Virus record (IMG/VR): IMGVR_UViG_3300025626_000036 | Location: 1-46,671 of that record | Origin: a virus | Length of the DNA: 46,671 nucleotides | Reading direction: 5' to 3' (one strand) | Part shown: positions 15,712 to 23,501 of the stretch, in pieces | How positions within the stretch are numbered: position 1 is the first letter of the stretch | Layout of the letters: each line of letters opens with the position of its first letter | Notes under the pieces: generated by a model | What the model was told of the DNA's origin: nothing | Databases searched by the model: none | The model's input: the letters and a program-made list of their open reading frames with translations, nothing else | Program-made: the position numbers and the translations under genes

Positions 15712-15897
15712 CTAGCGGACGACCCCAGACGTCGCGATGAAGGCCGCGTCGTCCACGCTGTAGGTGGCGGGGATGCCGTTGACCGTTATCAGGGGATGCG
15801 TCGGCGGACCCGTGACTCGGGCAGTGGTTCCGGCGGCGCACATCGCGTCGATGTCCTCAGCCGTCAGGTCGTCGTCGTCCTTGTCGCGCCAGTCCAT
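15712..15897 (-). CDS. Small acidic hypothetical protein of the fibre cassette
   Basis: 61 aa. It starts with very acidic DWRDKDDDDLTAEDIDAMC, then THPLITVNGIPATYSVDDAAFI. AGGAGGA precedes the ATG. It is the most distal gene of the fibre/esterase cassette and follows the hairpin at 15941-15961. The function is unknown. Confidence 0.6.
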   Translation of the reverse strand: MDWRDKDDDDLTAEDIDAMCAAGTTARVTGPPTHPLITVNGIPATYSVDDAAFIATSGVVR

Positions 15898-15940
15898 GTC
15901 GTCCTCCTCTGTCCGATCAAAGCTGTGGCACGTGAAACGC

Positions 15941-15961
15941 GACCGCCCCTAGAGGGCGGTC
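15941..15961 (-). terminator. Hairpin terminator after the esterase gene
   Basis: GACCGCCC (15941-15948) and GGGCGGTC (15954-15961) are perfect arms around a 5-nt loop, starting at the stop codon of the leftward esterase frame. On the leftward strand GCGTTT follows. A partial copy of the same sequence (CCGCCCCTAG) occurs at the stop of the next gene near 15707-15716. Confidence 0.6.
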
Positions 15962-16686
15962 ACGGCCGGAGCAGGACGTCCCACAGGTAGTCGGCCTGCG
16001 CCTGGTACTCGACCTTCGATAGGTGCGGGTTCTTCGTCCCGCCGCTATACGACAGCGCCGCCCCAGCGACCGGATAGAGCATGTCGAAGAACGCCAGCCC
16101 GTTCGCCAAGGCGGTGTCGCGCAGGGCTGCATACACGGCAGCGCCGTGTGTCGGCCAGCTCGCGTTGTACGGGTGCTGCCCGCTCATCACGATGCCGTCG
16201 CATCCGGCGGCCTTGCAGATCGCCGCGAACCGCTGCACGCCGAGTGTGCAGCGGGCGACCGTGTCAGCCGGTGCGCTCGTCAGATCGTTGAAGCCGAGGT
16301 TGAGCGTCGCCAGCACCGGGTTGATGGCGTGCGGCGACGGGACAGCGGTGTCCCAGCGGGTGTAGTTCGCCGGGTCGATGAGGTCCGACGCACTGAGCCC
16401 GGCGCCCGCGACGGACTTCTGCACACTGCCGCTGAAGTTGCCCATGATCCCGCCGGGAGTAGTCGTTGCCGCCCGCCTCGGCACCCATGGTGGTGCTGTC
16501 GCCCCAGGCGAGCAGGTCACGACGGCCGACCGGGTTGCGGGCGTAGGCGTACCAGCGGTCCAGCGCGCCGAACGGCACGATCATGCGCCCAAGCGGATCG
16601 GTGTAGGTGACCGGCTGCTTCGGGAACGACGGCGGCGCGGCGGCGGCTGTGATCCGCGCCGGCTGCGTGCTGCCAAGGTTGGGCAC
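15960..16686 (-). CDS. SGNH/GDSL-type hydrolase, reading frame interrupted once
   Basis: GTG at 16686 overlaps the fibre gene's TAG stop and opens a frame reading VPNLGSTQPARI ... GRRDLLAWGDSTTMGAEAG, with the block I GDS nucleophile. At about 16448-16460 the coding signal moves to the +1 frame (IMGNFSGSVQKSVAGAG ...), which carries block III (TLNLGFNDL) and the catalytic His/Asp block (KNPHLSKVEYQ) and ends at 15960. Joined, it is about 241 aa, a normal size for a virion-associated esterase that trims surface polysaccharide. One extra base in the TCCCGGCGGG run, a programmed +1 shift or a sequencing error are all possible. Confidence 0.7.
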
Positions 16687-17825
16687 TACGCACCCCGGCG
16701 CGCGTAGAAGGCGGGAATGAGACCGCCGAGCGTGGTGGTGGTGGGGGACGACGGGACACCAGCAGACGCCGCGATGGTTCCCGTGACGCCGGACTTGGTC
16801 GAGGCGTTGATGGTGTGACCGGCGGCCCAGCCAGCGTCGGCGCGGGCAGCAGCCAGCATCACCGGCATGAACGGGGTGAACGGCGAGTTGCACGCCGGGA
16901 TGGTCATGGCCGTCGCGCTCCACCCCTGGCCCACGATGCTGATCCAGAACTGGCCGCTGTAGGCGTAGCCGGGGTTCCAGTCCTTCGCCCCCGCCGTGGC
17001 GGTGAACGATGTCTCGCTGACTACCGCGCCGGGCAGGCCGCCGTTGTCCGCCCGGATCGCCATGCGCAGGACCGGCGTACCGTCGGGGTTGTTGTTGATC
17101 CCCAGGCGCAGTGAGCTCAGGGTGCCGCTGCCAGGCAGCAGCACGGGATAGCAGTATTCGAGGTCCTTGGTCAGCGTAACCGTGTTGTTGGTCATCGGGG
17201 CCAGGGGGAAGTACAGGCCGACCGGCAGGACGAAGCTGGTTGCCGATGAGCCCGACGGCCCTTGGGCTCCCTGGGCCCCGGTCGGGCCGGGAGCGCCGAC
17301 GGTGCTCATGCTTGCAGCGACGCGCCAGACGTTGCTGCCGACGTGCTGGAAGACCGCACCAGCCCACTGCGACGTGGCGACCGCCGAGGCGTCGCCGTCG
17401 ATGGTGCCGCCACCGGACGCGACCACCGTGACGAGGTTGGCGCTGCTGTCGACCTTCTTCACGCTGACCAGCGCGCCGACGTCCGGGGCGGCAGGCAGCG
17501 TTACCGTGAAGCCGCCCGCGCTGACGTCGGCCTGCACGAACTCGGCCGACGCCGCCGTGTAGGCGCTGGTCCGGTTGACGACGGTGGACGGAAGGCCGGA
17601 GCCGCTGCCCAGGTCGACCGGCTCCCCGCCGACGGTGAACTCGTCACCGTCGTAGGCGACAAACGTGGCATTATCGCTCGCTGCTTTAGCAGCTAGGGCT
17701 GCGGCAACAACATCGACTTTCGCTTGAGCCCCCGCGGGTGTTTCTGCCCCAATCAGCTCAGCAGTAATGAGAGAGGAACGGATGACATCTCCGTCATCGC
17801 CGATAACCACCTCGTATGCAGACAT
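16686..17825 (-). CDS. Collagen-like fibre protein, virion fibre candidate
   Basis: 379 aa. The N-terminal part (1-60) is helical and Ala-rich. A beta-rich section follows (about 80-170: FTVTLPAAPDVGALVSVKKV, WAGAVFQHVGSNVWRVA). A short collagen-like Gly-X-Y run (GAPGPTGAQGAQGPSG, about 177-193) marks a trimer, and the C-terminal head (about 195-379) looks like a beta-sandwich adhesin. The first 180 bp or so are noticeably less GC-rich than neighbours, suggesting recent acquisition. It lies between capsid and connector genes rather than among tail genes, so it could be a head fibre or a tail fibre. Confidence 0.75.
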   Translation of the reverse strand: MSAYEVVIGDDGDVIRSSLITAELIGAETPAGAQAKVDVVAAALAAKAASDNATFVAYDGDEFTVGGEPVDLGSGSGLPSTVVNRTSAYTAASAEFVQADVSAGGFTVTLPAAPDVGALVSVKKVDSSANLVTVVASGGGTIDGDASAVATSQWAGAVFQHVGSNVWRVAASMSTVGAPGPTGAQGAQGPSGSSATSFVLPVGLYFPLAPMTNNTVTLTKDLEYCYPVLLPGSGTLSSLRLGINNNPDGTPVLRMAIRADNGGLPGAVVSETSFTATAGAKDWNPGYAYSGQFWISIVGQGWSATAMTIPACNSPFTPFMPVMLAAARADAGWAAGHTINASTKSGVTGTIAASAGVPSSPTTTTLGGLIPAFYARRGA

Positions 17826-18024
17826 TACATCCCCCTTCGAGAACGAGCGCGTGAGCGTGCGCCTGAGACGCGCTGCGTCGTCGTGCTTGTGACGCCCCCA
17901 GTGCGGGGGTGCCAGAGCGTCACAGAGCAGCCTAGGCAGCTCTAAGACGCATCGTGCGTGAGTGCGTTCGTTCGCTGCGGCGCGTGAGCAGCCATGTCAC
18001 CGATCACGCGCCGCCGCCAGCGAA
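17826..18024. other. 200-bp intergenic region with nested dyad
   Basis: No convincing gene is seen. A nested inverted repeat sits at 17889-17923: outer arms GTGACGC/GCGTCAC and inner CCCCC (17895-17899)/GGGGG (17905-17909) around AGTGC. Several CGTGAGTGCG/CGCACTCAC-type words occur near 17955 and resemble those flanking the dyad repeat at 2384. It probably ends the capsid transcript and/or starts that of the fibre cassette. Confidence 0.5.
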
Positions 18025-18336
18025 CTACTCCTCCGAGGCCTCGTCGTCCTCGACCAGCCGGGCCGCGAGCTCGCGGATCGGACCGGACGTGGAGATGTCC
18101 TCGTACTCGGCGTTCTCGGGCAGCGCGTTGCGCCGCTCGATCTCCGCGATGAGCTGCTTCTTGCTGTGCTGGTCGTACGGCGGCTCCAGCGGCCCGTCGG
18201 GCTCCGAGTCGTCATCCTCCGGCTCAGCAGCGAACTGGCTCTCGTTCTCCAGGACCTCGTTCTCGCGGCCTCGGATGCGCAGGTACCGCTTGTCCTCGTC
18301 GGACAGCGGCTTGGTCAGGTCGATCGACCGGCTCAT
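18025..18336 (-). CDS. Acidic protein with SAP/Rho-N-like segment
   Basis: 103 aa. DLTKPLSDEDKRYLRIRGRENEVLEN opens, then a very acidic linker, then YDQHSKKQLIAEIERRNALPENAEY, which resembles the short helix-turn-helix of SAP/Rho N-terminal domains often seen in phage head genes. It follows the major capsid gene. A connector or head-completion role is a guess. Confidence 0.65.
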   Translation of the reverse strand: MSRSIDLTKPLSDEDKRYLRIRGRENEVLENESQFAAEPEDDDSEPDGPLEPPYDQHSKKQLIAEIERRNALPENAEYEDISTSGPIRELAARLVEDDEASEE

Positions 18337-18360
18337 GCCGGCTCCTTTCTAGAAGTCAGA

Positions 18361-18411
18361 GTGAGGACGGGGCGGGCCCAGGAGGCGGCCCGACACCCGC
18401 CCCATCCTCAC
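18361..18411 (-). terminator. Strong hairpin after the major capsid gene
   Basis: Arms 18361-18376 and 18396-18411 pair at 15 of 16 positions (GTGAGGACGGGGCGGG with CCCGCCCCATCCTCAC). It lies 14 bp past the capsid stop. On the leftward strand it is followed by TCTGACTTCT. I infer partial termination that raises capsid mRNA relative to downstream genes. Confidence 0.7.
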
Positions 18412-18424
18412 TGTCCGAGAGCGC

Positions 18425-19666
18425 CTACGCGTACTGCGCCGGCGTGGAGTACTCGGCCGCCGCCGAGATCTGGACGACGACACCCGCACCGCGGTGCCGG
18501 ATGCCGGTGCCGAACCCGCGGTTGTAGAACGAGTCCACGAGCGGGTAGTCGGCGTTGGCGCCCTTGACCAGACGCAGACCGCGCAGGCCGGCGTTGGCGT
18601 GCTCGCGGAAGCCGACCGGGTTCTGCAGGTTCTCCGCGCCGCCCGAGGCGAAGCCGAAGAGGTACCCCGCAGGGATGTAGTCGTTCTCCACGATCAGCGC
18701 GTTCCCGTACGAGCCGATCACGTTCAGACCCTGGAGGTCCGGCGAGGGCTGCGAGCCCATGAGCACGGTGCCCGGCACGAACAGCTGACCGGGCTGGCCC
18801 TGGGCGGGGATGAAGTCGAAGGTCGCCCCGTTCGTCCCGAAGCGGAACTGGCGGATGATCTTCGCCTGCGCCGAGTGCGCCATGATGACGACGCGGTGGC
18901 CGTTGATCGTGGAGTACCCGTGGTGCTTGAGGTGGTCGATGATCTCCTCGACGTCCCCAGCGTCGACCGTGGCCGCACCCGAGGTGTAGTAGTGCGTGTG
19001 GGCCCCGTCGAAGTTCTGGCCGTTGTAGGCCGGCGGCACGGTGCCGTCGCCGTTGTAGAACTTGTAGACCGGGTACGCCTGACCGCGGATGTCGGTCTGG
19101 AGGTTGCGCTCGTCGAAGATGGTCTTGAAGACGCGCTGGAAGACCAGGCGGCTGTCGGCCTCGAGCGCGGCGTTGTTGATCGCCTCGACCTGGCGGGCGT
19201 CGGCCTCGGCGAGGAACTTCCAGGTGAAGCGCGCCGCGAGGTCGTACCACTTGAAGTCGTAGCCCAGCGAGAAGTAGGTACCCGACGCGCGGATCCCCTT
19301 CGGCTCGCCGAACTCCGACGCCTCCTCGAAGTCGTCTCCGACGAACTGGGCGACGTCCTCCACCGGCGAGGTGACCGGGAAGGTGAGGAACTGGATGAGC
19401 CGCTGCCGCTCGGCGTTCTGCGCCTGCACGGTGGCCTGGAACTCGGCCCAGAGCTCGTTGAGGTCGCGGCCGTCCACCGTCTGGGTGAGGACGTCACCCT
19501 CGGTGTTCGTACCGCGGGCGCCGCCAGCGACCATCGGCAGGATGCCCAGGGACTGGAGGTCCACGAGCTCCATGCCGCGCTTCGGCTGGTAGGCGACCTC
19601 ACCAGGGAAGACGAGGTCGAGCTCACGCGAACGAGTCCGCGTGGAGAGCAGGGTTGCGGTGTTCAT
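18425..19666 (-). CDS. Major capsid protein (HK97 fold)
   Basis: 413 aa. Position after scaffold and decoration genes, size and composition identify it. LSTRTRSRELDLVFPGEVAYQPKRG opens the N-arm. PVEDVAQFVGDDFEEASEFGEPKG and YDFKWYDLAARFTWKFLAEADARQVEAI suit the spine helix and P-domain. HRVVIMAHSAQAKIIRQF and YLFGFASGGAENLQNPVGFREH suit the A-domain. The C-terminus contains RGLRLVKGANADYPLVDSFYNRGFGTGIRHRGAG, split here only for description. A strong hairpin follows it. Confidence 0.88.
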   Translation of the reverse strand: MNTATLLSTRTRSRELDLVFPGEVAYQPKRGMELVDLQSLGILPMVAGGARGTNTEGDVLTQTVDGRDLNELWAEFQATVQAQNAERQRLIQFLTFPVTSPVEDVAQFVGDDFEEASEFGEPKGIRASGTYFSLGYDFKWYDLAARFTWKFLAEADARQVEAINNAALEADSRLVFQRVFKTIFDERNLQTDIRGQAYPVYKFYNGDGTVPPAYNGQNFDGAHTHYYTSGAATVDAGDVEEIIDHLKHHGYSTINGHRVVIMAHSAQAKIIRQFRFGTNGATFDFIPAQGQPGQLFVPGTVLMGSQPSPDLQGLNVIGSYGNALIVENDYIPAGYLFGFASGGAENLQNPVGFREHANAGLRGLRLVKGANADYPLVDSFYNRGFGTGIRHRGAGVVVQISAAAEYSTPAQYA

Positions 19667-19682
19667 GCTTGGCCTCCCGGCT

Positions 19683-20039
19683 CTATCGGGCGACGCGGAC
19701 GATGAGCCGCGAGCCCTCGACGGTGTGACCGAGGCGGGTGCCAGCGGCCGGGACGGGGGCGACGATCGTGCCCACCGCGGGGTCCGTGCCGTAGACCGTG
19801 CCGGGGTCGCCGTCGAACTCGACCAGCTCCCCGTCGGTCATCACGTCCACGATGTCCCCGGCGCGCTTGTTGCTGGTCAGGACGAGGACGCCGACGATGC
19901 CGGTGTTCCCCTCGCCCACGACCACGGCGCCGGTGGCGTCGAGGCCGACCGCGCGGGCCACCTCGTCGCCGTTCATGTCCTCCGCGAGCGGGGCCCGGAA
20001 GCCACCGTCCTTGGAGTCGTACTTGTCGATGCGGGACAA
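19683..20039 (-). CDS. Capsid decoration/head protein
   Basis: 118 aa. The beta-rich composition (GAVVVGEGNTGIVGVLVLTSNKRAGDIVDVMTDGELVEF, described in part) is like DUF2190/decoration proteins that sit between scaffold and capsid genes. GTVYGTDPAVGTIVAPVPAAGTRLG is consistent with a small beta-tulip. Surface stabilisation of the head is inferred from position. Confidence 0.65.
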   Translation of the reverse strand: MSRIDKYDSKDGGFRAPLAEDMNGDEVARAVGLDATGAVVVGEGNTGIVGVLVLTSNKRAGDIVDVMTDGELVEFDGDPGTVYGTDPAVGTIVAPVPAAGTRLGHTVEGSRLIVRVAR

Positions 20040-20085
20040 GTAAGTTCACCTTCTCTTCTCTGAGGGCCTAGCAGGCCTGTCGATG

Positions 20086-20817
20086 TTACCGGCGCAGGGC
20101 CGGGTACTTCTTCGCGAGTGCCTCGCGGTCCAGCGCCTTCTTGTCGCCCTTGCGCTTGCCGTTCTGGGTCGACCCACTGGGCTTCCCCTCGTCCTCGTCG
20201 TCGTCGGAGCTCTGCTCCTTCTTGACGAGGTGCGGCTTGCTCGTGGCGAGCTTCTTCAGCGCGTCCTTGAGACCGATCACCTTGCCGTCGTCGTCGATCT
20301 CCACACCGTCCATGTCGGCCAGACGCAGCGCGTCCTCCGGGTCATGCCAGGTGAACTCGTTGGCCGACAGGAAGGCGACCTGCAGGCGAAGGTCTCGGAC
20401 GGTGGAGCCGAGCGCCTCGATCTGAGGCTCCAGCTCCTTGACCCGGTTCTGGGCACGCTCCAGTTCGGGCTTGTCCTTGTCCTTGAGCTCTCGGAGCTCA
20501 CGCTCGGCCGTGGACGCGCGCTGATCTGCAGCCCGCATCCGCTTCCGAAGCTTCGCCTCCTCGGACTCACCACCGCTGGTGTCGTCGTCCGAGGTCTTGC
20601 CACCCTGGCCCTCAGTGCCCGGGTCGTCCGAGTCGTCGTCGCCGCCGCTGGCGTCGTCGTCGCTCGAGTCGTCTGTGGAGTCGTCGTCATCGTCCTTCTC
20701 CATGCGCATGTCGCCGAAGATCGCGGCGTTGCGGGTCATGGCGTCCTGGACGATGGCGTGCACCGCGAGGATGTCCTCCTCGGTGGGACCGCATCGGGTC
20801 ATCTCGAGCTCCTTCAT
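20086..20817 (-). CDS. Capsid scaffolding protein
   Basis: 243 aa from ATG 20817 after AGGAGG. A short N-terminal helix (EEDILAVHAIVQDAM) leads into a strongly Asp/Ser-rich segment (about 40-85), a long coiled coil (AKLRKRMRAADQRASTAERELREL and onward to about 145), and then FTWHDPEDALRLADMDGVEIDDDGKVIG, the typical scaffold C-terminal portion. A basic tail (GKRKGDKKALDREALAKKYPALRR) would bind the capsid subunit. Confidence 0.85.
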   Translation of the reverse strand: MKELEMTRCGPTEEDILAVHAIVQDAMTRNAAIFGDMRMEKDDDDDSTDDSSDDDASGGDDDSDDPGTEGQGGKTSDDDTSGGESEEAKLRKRMRAADQRASTAERELRELKDKDKPELERAQNRVKELEPQIEALGSTVRDLRLQVAFLSANEFTWHDPEDALRLADMDGVEIDDDGKVIGLKDALKKLATSKPHLVKKEQSSDDDEDEGKPSGSTQNGKRKGDKKALDREALAKKYPALRR

Positions 20818-20837
20818 GTTCCGCCTCCTGGTGATGG

Positions 20838-21683
20838 TCAAGCTGCACCGCTCTGGTCCAGCCATTCGTCATACGAGCCCCGGTTGAAGGCCCGGATGAA
20901 GTCTTCCTCGCTCACTGTCACGGGGACCAGTGAGCACAGACAGTTGGGGTGGGGCTTGTCAGGCACCTCGTGCGGTCGATACGGCCCCTGGTCCGCGAGG
21001 TCGTCGCAGTCGTCGGGCTTCGGATGCGACCCGGAGATCCGCCAGTCGACCTTCTCAACGAACGGGTTGTCCTTGTAGCCGGCGCGCGAGCCAGCGTGGT
21101 AGGCGTTCGCCACCTCAGTGCGTGCGAGCCGACGCGCCGCGTACGCCGAACCCCCTGGTGTGGAAGGGGAGATGAAGCGCTGGACATCCTTGGCGATGGC
21201 TCGCACCGTCGCCCCTCGACCCATCCCCCGGCGCAGCGCCGTCTCGACATAGCCCATGCTGAGAGCACGGTGCTTGTAGACGGTCGCTGAGAGCTCCTGT
21301 CGGGACAGTGTCTCCCGTGCGATCGCTGCGCGCACGACGGCCGATGACCGAGCCGTGTAGGACGATCGTGGGATGCTGACGCCGGCACGGGTCGCGACGG
21401 ACGCGAGATCTTCCACACCCTGCATCGCAGCGACCTGCGCACGACCAACGCCCCGAGTCGTCTCGGTGCGCACGCCCTCCCAGAGTGTCGTCTGCTGGGC
21501 CCGGACTTCGGCGAGTACGCCCCGGAGTTGAGCGCGTTGCACCGTAGCGCCGACGGACTGGTTGCGGCCGAGCGCGCGGATTGCGTCCTCAGCACTCGAC
21601 GCCGCATCGGCGAGCAGTCGATCGACCGCCTGCCGAGTCGCCATCTCCGCGTTCAGCAGGCGGACGAGCTCACGACTCGCCAT
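20838..21683 (-). CDS. MuF-like head morphogenesis protein
   Basis: 281 aa. The helical N-terminus is followed by the MuF/SPP1-gp7 domain: RRLARTEVANAYHAGSRAGYKDNP, VDWRISGSHPKPDDCDDLADQG, and the terminal PHPNCLCSLVPV Cys-containing block. It is a minor capsid protein associated with the portal and injected or assembled with the head. Order portal, small membrane gene, MuF, scaffold is normal for this phage type. Confidence 0.88.
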   Translation of the reverse strand: MASRELVRLLNAEMATRQAVDRLLADAASSAEDAIRALGRNQSVGATVQRAQLRGVLAEVRAQQTTLWEGVRTETTRGVGRAQVAAMQGVEDLASVATRAGVSIPRSSYTARSSAVVRAAIARETLSRQELSATVYKHRALSMGYVETALRRGMGRGATVRAIAKDVQRFISPSTPGGSAYAARRLARTEVANAYHAGSRAGYKDNPFVEKVDWRISGSHPKPDDCDDLADQGPYRPHEVPDKPHPNCLCSLVPVTVSEEDFIRAFNRGSYDEWLDQSGAA

Positions 21684-21963
21684 CGTTGAAGCGTGTCTTG
21701 GAAGACGTACGCACCAGGTAGACGAGAACGACGAGCGCCGCAGACAGCCGGATGGGCGTCAGATGGAACTCGAACTCGTGGTTGACCCGAGCCACCGAGT
21801 CCACACCACCCGCGGCGAACAAGAGAGCGCAGCCCAGGTAGAGCCCGTTCTCCCGGTACTGACGATCGACGGCCCGCTTGCAGAGCCAGACGAACGCCAG
21901 TGCGGCGATGACTGCCGTGATGAGTCGGGCCGTGTCACTCAAAGTGATCCAGTCCACCGTCAT
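21670..21963 (-). CDS. Small membrane protein between portal and MuF
   Basis: 97 aa with hydrophobic segments at about 11-26 (ARLITAVIAALAFVWL), 41-53 (LYLGCALLFAAGG) and 71-84 (RLSAALVVLVYLVR). ATG 21963 overlaps the stop of the 20-aa basic ORF (ATGA), and its end overlaps MuF. A membrane protein inside the head operon is unusual, and its role is unknown. Confidence 0.7.
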   Translation of the reverse strand: MTVDWITLSDTARLITAVIAALAFVWLCKRAVDRQYRENGLYLGCALLFAAGGVDSVARVNHEFEFHLTPIRLSAALVVLVYLVRTSSKTRFNDGES

Positions 21964-22022
21964 CTCCCCCTCCGAACCATCGGTACCTTGCGGCGGTAGA
22001 GCTTACGCTTCGGCTTCGCCAT
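21960..22022 (-). CDS. 20-aa highly basic micro-ORF
   Basis: ATG 22022 lies 5 nt after GAGGAG and encodes MAKPKRKLYRRKVPMVRRGR, half Lys/Arg. It overlaps the portal gene's end, and its TGA overlaps the next ATG as ATGA, exactly the coupling used by neighbouring genes. It could be a DNA- or RNA-binding peptide packaged with the head, or simply a coupling leader for the membrane protein. Confidence 0.5.
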   Translation of the reverse strand: MAKPKRKLYRRKVPMVRRGR

Positions 22023-23487
22023 CGAGCTCCTCAGCCGCGCGCTCAGCGAACGGGTCGGCGATCGCGGCAGCCTCCGTCAGCGCCTGCTCCTCCTGGATGA
22101 TGTCTACCCCGATGTCCTCGGGGAAGACATACCCGAGCTTGGTCGCCTCGGCGCGGTAGAACGACGACGAGATGACCCTCCGCTCGTGCATGTCGTTGAG
22201 CTCCTTGAACTTCGCCGCCCGGTCGACAGGCAGCTTGTCGCCCAGCGTCGGCACCACAAGAGCCTCGCCGAAGGAGGTCGACTCGTACGCCGGGAACCAG
22301 CCGGTGACGAGGTCGAAGAACATCTGGGTGTGGACGTCCAGAATGATCTGGTCTTTCTCGTCCGCCTTGCTGAGCATCGGCCCCATCTGAAGCATGAGAC
22401 TCACGCCTGACTCGGCGACCGCCACATCGACCTTGCCGCGTGCAGCATCGGGAGTGCCGGCCGCCTCATGCAGGAAGTTGAGCAGCATCTTGATGTGATC
22501 CTGCTGCGGCGCGACCGACGACACGCCGCCGACGCGCTTCCACGTCTTGCCGTCCTCGAGCTCAACCACTCGGCCTGGGCCGAGCACCCAGTCCGTGTCG
22601 TTGCCATCCTCGTCCACCGGAGCACCCGAGTCGGTTGCGTACATGCCGAGACCGTCGAGCGCGAGGGCCAGCTCCTCGTCGGAGACCGACTGGTTGACCG
22701 CGGCCATGATGCGCTCGAGGCCCCGCAACTCGCTGGAGCCGAAGGGGTTTCCGGGCTCCTCGAAGTTGCGGACGTGGTACACCGGCAGCGCCGTGATCTG
22801 CGGAGGCAGGTTCTCGACGGCGCGGATCACCTTGACCGGTCGGTGCTGCGGGCCCTCCCACTTGTCCAGCTCGAAGATGCCCTCCTCGACGGTGACGCCA
22901 CCCGTCTCGGTCTTGCGGTACGTCTGCCGCCGGATCTTCATCTTGCCGTTGTCACTGGGGTCCTCGAACGGGTCCACCAGGTGGCAGCCGACGACGCGGT
23001 CGATGTCATCCTCGTCGTAGATCGGGAAGTAGGACGCAGGGTCGACTGGACGGATGGTCAGCCGCCGACCCTGCGGCTTGGCCGGGTCTGCGATGACGTG
23101 CCAGAGCCAGTCTCCCCGGATGAGACCGAACCTCTTGTTGGCAGCGAACTGACTGCGGACCCGCTCACGAGCGAACAGCGAACGGAACGCGAGCTGCAGC
23201 GCGGCCTGGTCATTCGGCGAGCCGAGCATCGGGTCGACGGCGAACCCGAACTGGGCACCCACGTAGCGGTTGGTCGTGTCGACCAGCGTCCGCGCGGTGG
23301 GGACGTAGATGGGCCGGTCCTCGGCCCCTCGAGCGGTCAGCTTGAACGTCTCGGGGACGTTCCAGTAGATCTCCTCATAGAGCTGGTAGGACAGGATCCG
23401 CTGCTGGTCGAGCAGGGACCCGATCCACGAGGGCAGCGTACCCATGAGGGGGGCCGCCGTCGAGTACGGGGTGAATGGCGTAGTCAC
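22003..23487 (-). CDS. Portal protein (SPP1 gp6-like)
   Basis: 494 aa. LLDQQRILSYQLYEEIYWNVPETF opens the chain, then RPIYVPTARTLVDTTNRYVG, FDLVTGWFPAY, and the central stem-type segment LPVYHVRNFEEPGNPFGSSELRGLERIMAAVNQSVSDEE, all usual for actinophage portals. The long acidic C-terminus (EERAAEELDGEAEA type) would face the head interior. It forms the dodecameric DNA channel and docks the terminase. Confidence 0.88.
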   Translation of the reverse strand: MTTPFTPYSTAAPLMGTLPSWIGSLLDQQRILSYQLYEEIYWNVPETFKLTARGAEDRPIYVPTARTLVDTTNRYVGAQFGFAVDPMLGSPNDQAALQLAFRSLFARERVRSQFAANKRFGLIRGDWLWHVIADPAKPQGRRLTIRPVDPASYFPIYDEDDIDRVVGCHLVDPFEDPSDNGKMKIRRQTYRKTETGGVTVEEGIFELDKWEGPQHRPVKVIRAVENLPPQITALPVYHVRNFEEPGNPFGSSELRGLERIMAAVNQSVSDEELALALDGLGMYATDSGAPVDEDGNDTDWVLGPGRVVELEDGKTWKRVGGVSSVAPQQDHIKMLLNFLHEAAGTPDAARGKVDVAVAESGVSLMLQMGPMLSKADEKDQIILDVHTQMFFDLVTGWFPAYESTSFGEALVVPTLGDKLPVDRAAKFKELNDMHERRVISSSFYRAEATKLGYVFPEDIGVDIIQEEQALTEAAAIADPFAERAAEELDGEAEA

Positions 23488-23501
23488 CGGTCAGTGCCTC
23501 C

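Noticed and set aside
16264-17367. 367-aa leftward open frame from 17367
   Set aside because: Only its last part (after 16686) is coding, as the GDS half of the esterase. The upstream part is an off-frame shadow of the collagen-like fibre gene.
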